DNA from: Cryptomeria japonica
Lineage: Eukaryota > Streptophyta > Pinopsida > Cupressales > Cupressaceae
NCBI RefSeq assembly: GCF_030272615.1
Contig: NC_081415.1
Coordinates: 102,158,796-102,222,795, forward strand
DNA length: 64,000 nt
Direction: 5' to 3'
Position 1 is the stretch's first letter. Every line of letters starts with the position of its first letter. Below the pieces are notes generated by a model. That model did not search any database, was not told the DNA's origin, and saw only the letters and a program-made list of their open reading frames with translations. A program made the position numbers and the translations under genes. Positions 33,899-46,067 of this stretch are shown one piece after another.

Positions 33899-34418
33899 TC
33901 AACTTTCATCTATCTGAGAAATCAAACAACTTTTCTCACTAGCATTCAAGTGAAAGATATTACCTTTAGTCTTAGTCCCTATTGTAATCTCTATACCAGA
34001 GGCATTAAGAATCTTGCATTTACCATTCTTGAATTGCAAATTGTATCCCTTGTCAACCATCTTTCCAACACTCAAAAGATTATTCTTCAATCCTTCAACA
34101 TATAAGACATCATTAGTATTATTATTACCATCAAAAGATATAGGACCTTTGCCACAAATCACAAGCTTTATCATCTCCAAATATTACTATACCACCATCA
34201 TACCTTTCCATATTCACAAATTTACTTTTATCACCTGTTATATGATGTGAACAACAGTTGTCAATTACCCATTCATCTTTCGCTTCAATTTTAGCAACCA
34301 AACCTTTCTCCTCAACAATGCAGCTTGTAGGATTCATTGGTACCGGATCATCTTCCTTGATAGCAATAAATACAAATTCATCTCCAGAATTCCCATTGTC
34401 AGATTCCTCATCTATCAC
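33899..34418 (-). pseudogene. C1 aspartic protease and pre-integrase linker
   Basis: EWVIDNCCSHHITGDKSKF (about 34240-34290) is the copia protease active site, normally WxxDSGCSxHMT, so the catalytic D-S-G is changed to D-N-C. The following - strand reading NTNDVLYVEGLKNNLLSVGKMVDKGY (33960-34130) matches the usual VLYVPGLKxNLLSVGQL block between protease and integrase. A frameshift lies near 34150-34180. Confidence 0.85.
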
Positions 34419-34462
34419 ACCTTCATCAATAACATAGGAGCATCTCTTTTGATTTCTAACTT

Positions 34463-35439
34463 CTAGTTAGGCTGATAGAGTTTGTCATACTTTTCATGCT
34501 TCTCATAGCTATCATGCTTATCAAATCTATCATGTCTTTCATGCTTATCATACCTAGACATTCTTTTAGGACACCTAGAAGCAAAATGTCCTATCTTATT
34601 ACAAGAGAAACATTTCAAAGGTAACTTTCCATCATACTTACTAGCTCCCTTAGGCAATCTCTGAGAAATAAGTGCTTTAAGCTCATCCAATTCTTTCTCT
34701 TGCTCTTTCACCCCTCTCATTTCTCTTTCATATCTAGAGACCCTAGATGAACTCTCTCTTGGATCATACAGCCACTTCTCGAATACAGAGGCTTTAAATG
34801 AAGTCTTAGATTTACCATGTGATTCACCAAATTTGCTTAACTCAAATGCAGCTAGCTTGCCAACCAACATGTCTCTTGTCGCAGTAGTCACACTCTGGAT
34901 CTCATCAATAGCAGCAACTTTAGCTTTGCAAGCAAAAGGAAAGGATCTCAACACCTTAGTAACAATCTCATCTTCCTCAAGAGTTCAACCAACACATCTG
35001 ATGTTCATAACAATTTCATTCACCTTAGCCATAAAGGATGTTATGTTCTTATCTTCTCACATCTTCAATGTCTCATACTTTCCTTTCAAACTCTGCAACT
35101 TAGCAACTTTAACTTGTGCATCTCCTTGATACAGACCTCTAGCTTTTTCCATATCTCATGTGCAATCTGAAGTCCCATCACATTAGTCATCTCTGAATCG
35201 ATCAAGGCACTTAGCAACACTTCCTTAGCCCTTATGTTATGTTCATTTTCCTTGATTTCATCAGTAGTAACCGATCCATCCGGAGGAAAATTGTAGACAT
35301 TCTTTGTAATCTTCCGATAATCTTCTCCAAGACACTTCAAGTGAACTTCCATCCGGTCCTTCCACACATTATAATTATTTCCATCAAATCTAGGACTCTC
35401 CTTCTTGAACACATAGTTTTCCATTCTGGATCTCCTCAA
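34463..35439 (-). pseudogene. C1 Gag
   Basis: The N-terminal part (35086-35439) holds PRFDGNNYNVWKDRMEVHLK, the start of the copia Gag domain, then EVLLSALIDSEMTNVMGLQIAHEIWKKLE. Stops and a frame change follow around 34955-35085. The C-terminal part (34463-34954) includes ERYEREMRGV-like helices and one zinc knuckle, CFSCNKIGHFASRC, then a His/Asp/Lys/Tyr-rich tail with several RYDKHE-type repeats. Gag forms the particle; the knuckle binds RNA. Confidence 0.88.
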
Positions 35440-35466
35440 GCAGTTAAGCTTCTTCTAGAGGATCTA

Positions 35467-35478
35467 GCTTTGATACCA
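35467..35478 (-). promoter_or_regulatory. C1 primer binding site
   Basis: TGGTATCAAAGC on the - strand, two bases from the LTR end, one mismatch from TGGTATCAGAGC, which pairs with initiator tRNA-Met. Confidence 0.85.
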
Positions 35479-35480
35479 CT

Positions 35481-36821
35481 TGTTGGCAACAGCAAGGAAG
35501 GAAAAATGAGAGGGGGGGTGAACCAGTTTTCACCAGATTAAACAATTTAAACACAATCTCAGATCTGATCAACTACATCAAAAATAAAGGTAACAACATT
35601 AACAGCAACACACATAACACCAATATTTTGACATGGAAAACCCGGTTAAGGAAAAAACCACAGTGGGAACCTACCCACAATGAGATGATACTTTGTAGTA
35701 GTATGTGTAAATATTACAATGGGAAATGCACATGCATTCAAACACACTTCCTATATCTCACTACTCAAATTTCAATGACCCAGAAGGCTACAACCTTGAG
35801 GGAAGGTCCACTACCTTACAAAGATATTCGGACTACAATCCGGCAAAGATGAACTGCAAAAATAGCATCTGCTAATGCTTGATGATAGTTCTGGTTAAGC
35901 TCAAATGTCTGCCCTTCACCAATCTCTTCTCATAACACCACACTGAAAGATAAATTCACTTGATCGCACATACACTAGACTCTCTGATAATGCAAACTCA
36001 ATAACCAACACCCAAATTACATGAATATTACACCCATTTATACAAATCATCAACCTTGATTACAAGGTCAGCCAAACCATTAACACCTAATTACAAAATT
36101 ACACCACTCGATACATAAATCAACCATTGGACCAATACAATGTCATAGACAACATAGCATGGACCCAAAACAACTCCTTGAACATGCATGACCATCAGAA
36201 ATCCCACCAAGATCAAATGCAACATGTTACACTACTAGAAATACCGCATAACATGAAGAATATCACCGGACCTATAAGATCATAAAGAACATGCACAATG
36301 ATCAATGCAGACCATCAAAACAAATAGGACATGATTAGGAAACACTAACAAGCATGTTATAATCATCCACAATAGTTGCACAAACACCACTTAATCAAGT
36401 TTTCATCAATCAACATGCTAACTCTCAAAAACACGTAACAGCAGCAACTCAAACAAGAAAGATAGCTTGCAGAGCATCAAATCGTGAACCATCTGAAATC
36501 AAGATACACGTGAACATCCCAAACACTCTCAAATCTACAACATAAGATATGATCGTACCGGAGCACAACGGATCAAACACCAAAACATTGAAAACCAATC
36601 TCTATATCAAAATCCACAACTCGATAAAATCATCAAATAGAATCATGGAATCAATAAAGAATGAAGTATCTCTATTTGATTCAGCATAGTAAATAGATAA
36701 ACCAGCCAGATCAACTCACTGCAATCACTAGATCACCAAACCATTTCTTTGCAGCACCAAAATACAGGAATATGTTGACATCAATGACAACAACATATCC
36801 TAGCAGCAACAATATCCAACA
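35481..36821 (-). repeat. C1 5' LTR (1341 bp)
   Basis: Pairs with 29500-30854. Read in sense, its 3' end carries the block GTGGGTAGGTTCCCACTGTG, TTTTTTCC and CACCCCCCCTCTCA, shared in outline with the LTRs of A, B and the solo LTR at 3553. Confidence 0.9.
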
Positions 36822-37340
36822 AAAGTAAGAATCTAATTGAAGCTAGCTTAGCTGAAAGAGTTATCTAGAAAAGAAAATTTCTCACCATAATCAAATCCTT
36901 CTTTCTATGAGTATCCTTTTCCCAACAATATGGTCTTATACCATTCCAACTTACCCTTTATTGTAAACTAGTTTATAAACTCTCACTTGCAACCAATGGG
37001 ATCCATCCCCTCAAGTAAACTAGAAAGATCCTAAAGTGTCACATATTTTCAACACTACCATCTCCTCCTACATGACCTCTATCAAAAAATTGTTCTCTTT
37101 TCAAAGAAATAATTTCCCTAAAAAATATAATTTCATCATTAGTGCAAAATAAAGAAAATACACAACAAAATCTAGTGGTATATAGTTGTCTAGTATGTTT
37201 TCTTGTCTTGTGGATCTCCTCAAGGGTAGAATAAGAGATTCTCTATGTCCATTTTCATGTTCATTTACATAATAACTCTCACCTAACACATATTTTTCCT
37301 CTCCATCCTCATATTCAACCTGTCACTCTTTGACATGTGC
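36822..37340 (-). pseudogene. C0: old copia integrase-RT linker and RT N-terminus
   Basis: The - strand reads LPLRRSTRQENILDNYIPLDF at about 37150-37250, the usual RRSxRxxxxPxRY linker before copia RT. Closer to C1 comes KEGFDYGEKFSF (the KGYSQxxGIDYxEIFSPV block), then AKLASIRFLL, where C1 cuts in. The frame picks up at 29499 on the other side. Stops and frame changes throughout. Confidence 0.75.
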
Positions 37341-38165
37341 ATCCTCTTGCTTCTCAATCTATATCTTGAAGTGTACTAAATCTTCCTTTATTTTTCCTTT
37401 GGTATATTGGATTATCAAATATTTTGACTTACCTAAACTTAAATCCTTAAAATGACACATTTTTTAGGTTAGATAAGTACAAAGTGTTGTGCACCATCAT
37501 TAATTAGTAAATATATTGTAATAAGAACATGCACTTAACTCAATGGATCCTCGTATCCCTTATCAAGTTTTATATTTATTATAATATGCTACATTTGTAT
37601 TGATTATATTGTACTATATTTACAATATAAGACCAAGGACATAATTTTTATGGACGGTATTAGTATTGTATGTATGCCTTAAGTATTTTTGGAAATTGTT
37701 CTAGGTGGTTGTATATAGGAAAATAAACTTGCCCTTGAAATCTATTCTATTTATTTTATATACTACAATTTTCACTATTAAAAACAAATTATATGATACA
37801 AATAGCATTTACTTCACTAGTGATAGCAAATCGTCTACATAATATAATCTAAGACTACTAAAATCATCAACTATAAATACTAACAAATGAGTTGCAAGTT
37901 TACTTCAAGTGGAACCTTGTTTGGGGTGAAGTGCACTCTCCTACTCCACAAAATATTTAAATATTCTATTATTCATTCCCATAATAACAATTGAATAGTC
38001 AAATTGTATTGTATTATTTTCTTAGAAGATTAATATAAACTGCATAGAGATTTTTCTATTAGATCTCTCTATCATTCATTCACACTATATCAAATGGCAT
38101 GTAGAATTGTATTGAATTTAATTTCTTAGAAGATTAATACAAATTACAAGAATATTTTTCTATAT
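37341..38165. other. AT-rich sequence, no gene seen
   Basis: Possibly eroded C0 upstream sequence, but no motif can be read. Its right part repeats the words AGAAGATTAATA and AATTGTATTG near 37995-38145. Confidence 0.5.
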
Positions 38166-38224
38166 CATTATACATGCATACATACACACTTGTATGTATG
38201 TATGTATTTATGTATGTATCTATG

Positions 38225-38259
<35 letters not shown>

Positions 38260-38321
38260 GTGTGTGTATGTGTGTGTATGTGTGTATATATGTGTGTGTG
38301 TATATGTATGTATACATATGT
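38166..38321. repeat. TATG/TCTA compound microsatellite, left part
   Basis: Runs of TGTA, then about ten TCTA units near 38216-38258, then TGTG/TATG. It is interrupted by element B and resumes at 53192-53253. B is flanked by TATGT from this repeat (38317-38321 and 53192-53196). Confidence 0.9.
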
Positions 38322-39106
38322 TGTTAGGATTCCCAAAGATACTGAGAGGGGGGGGGTGAATCAGTATCTGACCGGTAATAAAATTTTCTTAACTTATAAC
38401 ATAAAAAGCAAATCAAAATTGTGTACCGGTAAACCAAAAATAATGCAACAAAGAAGAATAACAACCACAACATAAGAGACACACCATAACACAATATTTT
38501 AACGAGGAAACCCGGTGTGGGAAAAACCTTGGTGGGATTTGTGACCCACAATATTCACTTACTAGCTAATAAGAGAATATTACTACTTACAATAGGGGCC
38601 TGAACATGCAGGAAGGCCAAGTGACTAGAGCTCACTGCTCAATTACAAAAGAAGTCACATTGACGTACAAAAATGGATTATACAAATCCAATGTCTTGTA
38701 CTACTTCAAATTAGCATCTACTATGCCAGATTCAATACTGGTTTAAGCTCTGCTTCATACATAAACCCTTATCCAATAATTCGCATATTAGGTCTGCTAT
38801 TTTCTTTTTATTACTTCGCACTTTTAAATGATCTACAATGATCTCATACATGTATGAGTCATTTTTCAATTTGCCAAGTCGGCTTACAAAAGATTTTATA
38901 ATTAAATACAAAATATATATATACAAAATTCATGTCGGCCAGGGTGCCAGTAATCTTCCTTTTTGATGTCGGTGATCTGTATGCCGGTGTAGAGTCTACC
39001 GGTGTCAGTGCCAGTGTATGTCGGTATCATATGATTGTAAGGTTGCCATCAATGAAAATACCTTCAATCACCTACAATTTCTCATTGGAGTGTGCATTTG
39101 CCAACA
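38322..39106 (-). repeat. B 3' LTR (785 bp)
   Basis: Pairs with 52432-53191. On the - strand it begins TGTTGGCAAATGCAC and ends GGGAATCCTAACA. Confidence 0.9.
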
Positions 39107-39203
39107 ATCTCCCCCTTTGGCATTGATGGCAACACTCATGAGAAAAATCCAAAAATCCAAAAATGGTTTGCCAAAATTGTCTTACCAAAAATGAGTGCTC
39201 CCC
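39033..39203. repeat. 171-bp duplication flanking element A, left copy
   Basis: Covers the last 74 bp of the B LTR (in + coordinates), the polypurine tract and 97 bp of B internal sequence. The same 171 bp recur at 47267-47437 without gaps and with three differences by eye. This copy abuts the A LTR directly. Confidence 0.9.
39107..39118 (-). promoter_or_regulatory. B polypurine tract
   Basis: AAAGGGGGAGAT on the - strand next to the LTR start, same as in B-prime. A second tract, AAAGGGGGAGTA, lies at about 47519-47530. Confidence 0.8.
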
Positions 39204-40385
39204 AAAGCTAATGTACTGAGAGGGGAGGGGTGAATCAGTACTTCAAATCCTTTTCTCAACAATATCTTTACTGTTATGCATAAACCAAAAACTACTATAA
39301 CATAACATAAAGCTAAAACAAATAAGTAACAATCATACATGATTCACTCCATAACACATATATTTTGGTTACGTAGAAACTCTTGGTTAGAGAGAAAAAC
39401 TACGGTGGGGATGGCACCCACAACTTCACTATTGCAATAATAAAGATTACTCAGTTAGAGCTACATATTTAGCTATTTCTGATAGCTTACCCTGTTAGGA
39501 GTAACAAGATTTGTTAGATCTACCTTGCTAAAGGATTTTACAACACTATATATATGTTGCACTTGGTTAGAGGATTTACAATTTATAGACTTGATTAGAG
39601 TCTTTTACCCTGTTAAAAGTTTCTCTTACAACTTCAAAATATTACAATAAGACTTTACAAATATCTACAAGTTTACATCTGAAATGTTGTAGCAAATTCT
39701 ATGTGCTCAAAATAAGATTACCTTGCCTATAGCATACCTCGGTAACTCATAAAGTAACTCGGTAAACCCTTCTGTTTACTCTGTTCCTTGATTGTTTGCT
39801 GATAACCTTCTTGGTGAACTCTATGTCTCTGTAACAGTCATAATACTTTGTGATTTCTCATGTATCACATAAGTCTTGCTTCATACACATATGCACACAC
39901 ATTTCTCGCATTCACATATATTTCTAACCCTAAATTCATGCTATATAAATAGACTTCTTATGTCGGTGATCTGATTCATTGCTTCGATCTTACAAACATG
40001 ATTTCTCAAATAAATAACCATGCAAAATATTCCATTGGTTAGATGACCTCAAAATTATACAAAATCTGTATGTGCAATTTCCAATGTGATAACAGTTTTG
40101 TGTGCCTCGATCTTGTAACACGTTTTCATATGTGTGTCCAGGTTCAATGAATCTGGTAACACATTTCACTTGGTGTATATCAACTCGGTGTATTATCTTT
40201 ACTGCTCGGTAGTCATGAAATAACACTCGGTAGATAGCTCGGTGTATATTGGGCTTTGTGACTGTTTTCCTTCTGTAACCGACTAGGTTGTTCATACCAA
40301 CTAAATATATCGATAGTGGTAACCGGCTAGAGTATATAGAATGACTTTGTCTATAAAACTAATGGCAATTTGATAAGTAGTAACA
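39204..40385 (-). repeat. A 3' LTR (1182 bp), outer end truncated
   Basis: Matches 46085-47266; the 17 bp TGTTAGGCCCAATATGG present at 46068-46084 are missing here. Ends AGTAGTAACA at 40385, next to the polypurine tract. Confidence 0.9.
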
Positions 40386-40739
40386 ATCTCCCCTTTTGAC
40401 ATTATTTGAGATGTTTGACAAAATTACTTTCAAAGTCATTACTCAAAAATCTATATACTTTACAAAATTTGACTAAACATGCAGTATATACATTAGCCAT
40501 TGAAATGGTATAATCAAATATACTCCCCTTATCAATATGTTGTACAAAACTCTGTAATCACTATTCTTTCCTCTATTCATTGCTCGGTTCACTGCTCTTG
40601 GATACTCTGCATATTCTACTCATTCTCTGCTTGGTATACTCCCCCTGTATACTACACTCCGGTTGTTTGATACTTTGAATACTATACACTCCTGATGATA
40701 TACTCTGATATACTCCCCCTTTTTTACAAACATCAAAAT
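40386..40739 (-). other. A 3' untranslated region with polypurine tract
   Basis: AAAAGGGGAGAT (40386-40397 on -) is the primer for plus-strand synthesis. GGGGGAGTATA-like purine runs recur at about 40523, 40638 and 40716, which could be extra primer-like sites. Nothing coding. Confidence 0.65.
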
Positions 40740-43700
40740 TTAGTTATCATTGGGAGGTGGCAACTGATCAAAAATGGATTTGTACTTTGTCTTGGCTTCG
40801 GTGAGAGCGACAGAGAGTGCATCCTTTACACTGTCCATTAAAGAATTCTATGCATTAATATCAGCCAATAATGAAATTAAGCCATCTAAAGTGCTTCCCT
40901 CTTGTGTAGTAGAGAGATAAGTGGCTTGGTTTATCTATTCTTGAATGGATGAAAGATGAGGAAGGAATAATGTTTGAAGTGTCATTATGTCCATCCTGAT
41001 CTTGTGTTCTTCATTCCTCGGTTCCAATTGTTGAGCCATGAGCTGTTGTAGCTTAGTATAAAAATGTTAAACTGAATTGGGCTCGGGGGTCAACTTGTTT
41101 GAGAGATCGGTGATCTCTTTCTCAATTGCTTCTATTTTATTCTTAATGCCCTTAAGAAATAAAGAAAATGTGCAGAGTTTCTGAAATAATGAAAGAATGT
41201 GCTTGAGTTGAGGGGACAATTCAGCAATAAATTTGACAAGTTTTACCTTGCCAACAGAAATGGATTTCTATACTTCCTCTATAATTTTAGCATTTAGCTC
41301 CTTGTCTTTTAGTTTGCTCAAGTATTCGGATGAATCTACTCCAGATGTCTCAATCTGATTTAGGAGTTCATCCAATTGAATATGGATGGTTGCATCAGTT
41401 GATACTATAGCTGAAGGTAGCATATCTGATAGTAAGGTCTTTACCTTCTGAAGTACTTTATTCTTCTTTTGTATGGCCAATTGCTTCTCCTATTCGGCCT
41501 TTGCTTTGCATAGTTCACTGAATTCAGTGAGTGCTTTCCCTTTCAATTTGGAGATGTCTACATTGGGCAACACTATCGGTTTTGATAAATCAATTTTGAA
41601 ACTATGCTTTTTCAACTTCTTTTCTTTACCTTTCACCGGGTGAACCACTACAATAGCTTGAGAGCCTTGAGAACCCTCAGTAGGTTGCTCGGTAGAGACA
41701 ACACTTTTGTCGGTTTCTTTAGCCTTGGTAGTGTCCTTCGGTGTCTCGATGCTTGGTGTCTCAGCTGTAACATTTTCCATGCTAGAAGGTGCTTGAGAGG
41801 TTTGTTCTTGTGAAGTACCTTCTGCTGTAGACTTTTGACCTTCGGTGCCTTCACCTGTAGCCTGAGGAGCTTCAGTTGTAGTAGGTTGATTGATTGGTGG
41901 GTAAGGCTGAACTTGTTCCAAAATAGATTCACTGGAGACAAGTTTTGCATAAGCATTGTCTTCTATCATTTATTGTTCAGGTGCCTCTGCATCCATGATA
42001 TCTTCATCTATTTGAATGGTGTCAGCAGGGTCTTGCTCGGTGACACCAGGCTCTTGGTCGATGACATCAACTATTTCCACTGTAGATTGTTCACCAGCAT
42101 TCTTTCTTTGAAAGATGGTCTTCCATTGCTCTTTTGTTTCCTTCTCCACTTCTATATACAGGGCATTCATCAATTTCAAGGCCTTTTGTTTTACTGTAAA
42201 TTGAGTTTGGTTATTTATCAGATGTTCTTTTATTTCATCAACTGACATATCAGGAAAGAGACGCACCAAACTTCTTTCTCTGATTTGTTTCTTTGAGTCT
42301 AGGGTATATTGCCATCTAGTTTCAATATGTGCATATAATTCCTTAGGAATAGAATTACATGCTTCTAATGGGACCACTCAGAATTTGAGAAGTGTGCAAA
42401 TGATAGCTTCTTCAATTTGCCTCTTTTCATCAGCAGATCTGGATTCATATTTAACAAATCTGAATCCACCAAATCCACCGTATTCCTTTAGATTATTACA
42501 AAAAAATTCTACACTATGTACATCTACCTTCTTGCTTTTCACAATCTGAAATTTATTTGCATCTTCAAATTCAGTATCACTCGACTCTTTTGGCAAAATG
42601 TGTCTCCGAGTATATTTCTTGTAAGTTCTAGTTACCTTAGGAACGGAAACAGTCTTTTGTCTCTTACTTGGTGATGCAGCAAATGCCCTTGTGTTAGGTC
42701 TCTTTGTTGGAGGGGTCGATAGGGCCATTGAAGTGTCCTGTTTCTTTCTCTTCAACACTTTTCCCTTAGGCAATTCAGTGCTAAGTGTTATGACTGCTTC
42801 TTGGGATTTTGTCTCCTCTTCGGTGATGGCTAGAACTCCTTTGACAGGTGTGGAGGAAGACTCTTCTCCAAATTTCTCAGTTAATGCCTTAATCATCTTT
42901 GTAGCTTTTCTTATAGCCTTAGGTACTACAATGCTCATTTTTACTTTTTCCTTCACCTCTTCATAGGTTCCATACCTCAGCTCGGTAGTATGCCTTGGCA
43001 ATGATAGATAGGCATCAATTTGCTATTGTGTGATATCAAAATCAATCTCGTAACCCATAGGTGACAAAGATTGAGTCCTCGGTTCCATAGCATTCACATA
43101 ACAGTAATCGATGTTGACCGCAAAACATATTTCATCTTTGTATTTTTCTACCAGCTGTGGTGGAATCCGGTACCTGTTATGCATTTTCTCTTGGAACTTG
43201 CTGAAGTAATAATCCATTATATCATTAAAGTTATCACCTAACTTCTTGATGAAGTCATTGATTTGATGGGTGATTGGTCAGTGTAGTTCCCAAATAACTT
43301 TACCAATTGTTGAAAAAAATTTCTCAAAGTAGAAAAACATACATACAAGTAGTGATCCAAATTTTAGAGTATTTGTCGTGTTGTTCTTCTTCGGCTTCCT
43401 GATTGTGTTTAGACTTTCAAACAAGTTCTTCCGCAATACTTCACACAAGTCAATTTTCATGCCTTTCTTAACAATTTTGTATGCTAAGTCCACTGTTGCA
43501 TAGGGTACACTGTTTTCCCTTGCCGATTGGAAGAAACAGTAACCAATTACTCTAATGGAAAATTTGAGTTCAGGATCAGTGATATTGTTCAACTTCAGAC
43601 CTCTGTAATCCGATTCAACTCCAGTCAAACTGATCAATTCCTTCTGTGATATCATTTTTTGTGCTCGGGCATGATCATAGATAGGATAACTGGTGATCAA

Positions 43701-44099
43701 ATGAATGATTTCTTTAGTGATCTTAAACGGTTGCTCTTGTGGCCACATGAAATCATCATGCACTCAGCTTAGTACAAACTTGACCCATTGGGGTTTGAAC
43801 ACACGGTGATAGGTTAGGGCTTCAGTCAATCCCTTGATTTTGATATGCTCATACTTGCTATCCATTTTACCATCTGTGCATAATTCATCATATGCATCTT
43901 TGATCTCAACATGACCGAGTTCTTCAACACGGCATTTTGTGAAGAATCTCACATCCTCGACTAACAAGACTCAATCCAGGATGAGTGAAAAAGCAGTTTT
44001 GTCATCCGGTTCAGATGTAATTTTGGGAGTCAAAGAGTATTTTAGTGAGGGCTTTTCTACATTTGTGACAACAATGGGGTCTTGGATCTTAGATGCCAT
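40740..44099 (-). pseudogene. A ORF2: about 1119-codon protein with in-frame stops
   Basis: Starts MASKIQDPIVV at 44099 and runs in a single frame to TAA at 40740-40742, interrupted by about eleven in-frame stops (near 43971, 43764, 43278, 43023, 42378, 41970, 41490, 41268, 41069, 40936, 40850) and no frameshift. The N-terminal 350 residues match ORF2 of B: for example FKITKEIIHLIT, RGLKLNNITDPELKFSIRVIGY and KFGSLLVCMFFYF. The middle is basic (KRKKQDTS, SKRQKTV), then comes a Thr/Glu/Ser-rich disordered region, then helical C-terminal sequence. I do not recognise a named family. The N-terminal part vaguely recalls plant transposon-borne domains. Confidence 0.75.
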
Positions 44100-44726
44100 T
44101 TTGATTTTAGATAAAAATTGACACAGGAACCTTAGGGTTTGAGAACTTAACAAATGGCAAACGCTTCACACTCAGCAGATAATAACAACTTAATGAGTTC
44201 GGTAAACCAGCTTAGCAATGCGATGAGATTCGATGTAAATACCTTAGATTTTGCTTTGAAGATGGTTTGATCACCTTGATTCGCTCTGCTCTGCTTCTTG
44301 AAAACTTAGTGAATGAAAATGACCATAAAAAACCTTTTAAGTACTCAAAAATACCTTATCGGGCTCCATGCAAGTTAGGTCAAAGACATTAAATGCACTC
44401 GATTCACTTAACTTTCTTTCCCTTTTTTTTTGCGCTTTAACTGAGTAACCAGATTTCCTTCATATACTAACTTGACAGGCTTCCTGAATTCACCGACTTA
44501 ACAGTTTTCCTATAAAGTGCTCCAAAAGACTTTGATAGAATTTCAAACTTACTACTACATCTTACTATGTAGATTTTGAATTCAGTACATACTAAAATAG
44601 GAACTGTTTAAGATTTAACCTTGTGAGAATGCAGTCCCTTCATACCTTTACCGATTAATTTGGAGTGGGAGCACCTAACTCGGTAGGTAAGGTGCTTTCT
44701 TTATTTGACACAATTTCCTTCTTTCT

Positions 44727-46005
44727 CTAAATCATCTTTAATTTCTCTTTTATTTCCTCAGTGTCTTCTTTGGGTTGATCTCTACAATCTCCAACCAAGT
44801 GTCCAGCTTTGTGACAATGAGAACATGTCATACCAGGATTTCTCCATGATCTTCGGTTATTCATTCCAAACCTTATAAAGCATTTGGCACTTATATGTCC
44901 ATATCTTCCACAACATTCACACCATATCCTTGTATTGTAATCCCATGGTACTGCAGAATATTGTCGGTAAGGATCTGTGTGAGTTCGGTAACCTCTAGTA
45001 TTTGCTCGGTGTGTAGACCACATGTGGTTCTTTTGCTTAAACCAACACTTCTCGGTACTATGTCCATATCTATTGCAGTTTTTACAAAACCCTTTGAATT
45101 TTGCCTTCTGATAATTGTTAACAGATTTTGTCCTACATTGATTAGATGTGTGACCATATTTATTGCAATTGTAACAATAACCATTGGTCTTAGTGGTATT
45201 CGGTTGCTTACCTTTTCTGATTTGACACATGTTGGCAGTATGACCTTGATTTCCATAGTAGTAGCAAATAGGCTTCTTCCTTTTGATGTTATTCCTTTTT
45301 CCAGCTTGTTTTGATGATTCTCCTCTCGATAGTGCAGATTCCCTTCTCGATAGAGTCTTTTCCTTTGTAACCAAGTCCTCCTTCTTTGTAGGGTCATCTT
45401 GTGTTCAGTTGCTCATCAGACATCTTTGATGCTTCATAACTCTTCTTCAGTGTTTCCTTGGATTTCTTCTCTATTTCAAGTTCATTGCTCAACCTTGATA
45501 CTTCAAGTTTCGATGCTTGATTCTCATCATCTTTCAGTTTTGCTTCATGATGTGTATAACCTAGTTGATCTGTCAGATTTTGTTGAATACCAGTTAGCCT
45601 TATGATTTCATCATTCTTATCAGATACTAAGACTTCAAGTTGTTGTTTCTCTCTTTGTAGATCTCTTGCTTTATCCTCAGCTATCCTTAATGCATATAGA
45701 TTTTTAGTCATCTATGTACTGAAATGTTCATGTTCTCTTTTCATTTCTTTTAGTTGATCAGCCAATGCTTTGTTCTTTTCTTTCAACATTCCAATCATTT
45801 CTTCAGTTTCTTCAGATATACTATTCTCAGATGATGTCTCAATTTATTCCACTAACTCTTGAGATTCCTGCAAGTCATCAGATAATCTTCTCCTTACTTT
45901 CAGAGATTTTTGCATTTGCCTTTGCATGTCTGCAATCACTTGATTTGCATTATCTAGCTCTTCTTGTAGATACACAATCCTCCAAGATTGTTTATAGCCT
46001 TCCAT
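44727..46005 (-). pseudogene. A ORF1: coiled coil and five zinc knuckles
   Basis: Begins MEGYKQSW at 46005. The first 200 codons are heptad-rich coiled coil (LQEELDNANQVIADMQRQMQ, DLQREKQQLEVLVSDKNDEI). One frameshift lies near 45400, with stops near 45844 and 45712. The C-terminal part has CYYYGNQGHTANMC (one Cys lost to Tyr), CYNCNKYGHTSNQC, CKNCNRYGHSTEKC, CECCGRYGHISAKC and CSHCHKAGHLVGDC, then an acidic end at 44727. CCHC knuckles bind nucleic acid; in retroelements they mark nucleocapsid. No copia Gag domain is visible upstream, so this is an unusual Gag or a replacement of it. Confidence 0.8.
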
Positions 46006-46053
46006 TGATAAGATCTTTCTCTTTAGGTAGTTAAACCCTTTTCCAAGATTCAA

Positions 46054-46065
46054 GCTCTGATACCA
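46054..46065 (-). promoter_or_regulatory. A primer binding site
   Basis: TGGTATCAGAGC on the - strand, an exact match to the sequence complementary to initiator tRNA-Met, two bases from the LTR. Confidence 0.9.
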
Positions 46066-46067
46066 AT

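Larger units (their letters stand above)
29500..36821 (-). mobile_element. C1: Ty1/copia element with both LTRs
   Basis: 7,322 bp flanked by a perfect AAAGT duplication (29495-29499 and 36822-36826). On the - strand: 5' LTR, initiator-Met type PBS, Gag, protease, integrase, RT, RNase H, polypurine tract, 3' LTR. Integrase before RT defines copia. RT and RNase H wording (FADDIIFG, FEISMIGEIKFFLGLQI, STAEAEY, KIADIFTKPF) resembles the SIRE group, which is an inference. The frame changes several times and has stops; it is dead. Confidence 0.93.

Noticed and set aside
38174-38475. Tyr/Val/Cys/Ile-rich frames (61 and 93 codons) on +
   Set aside because: Translations of the TATG/TCTA microsatellite.
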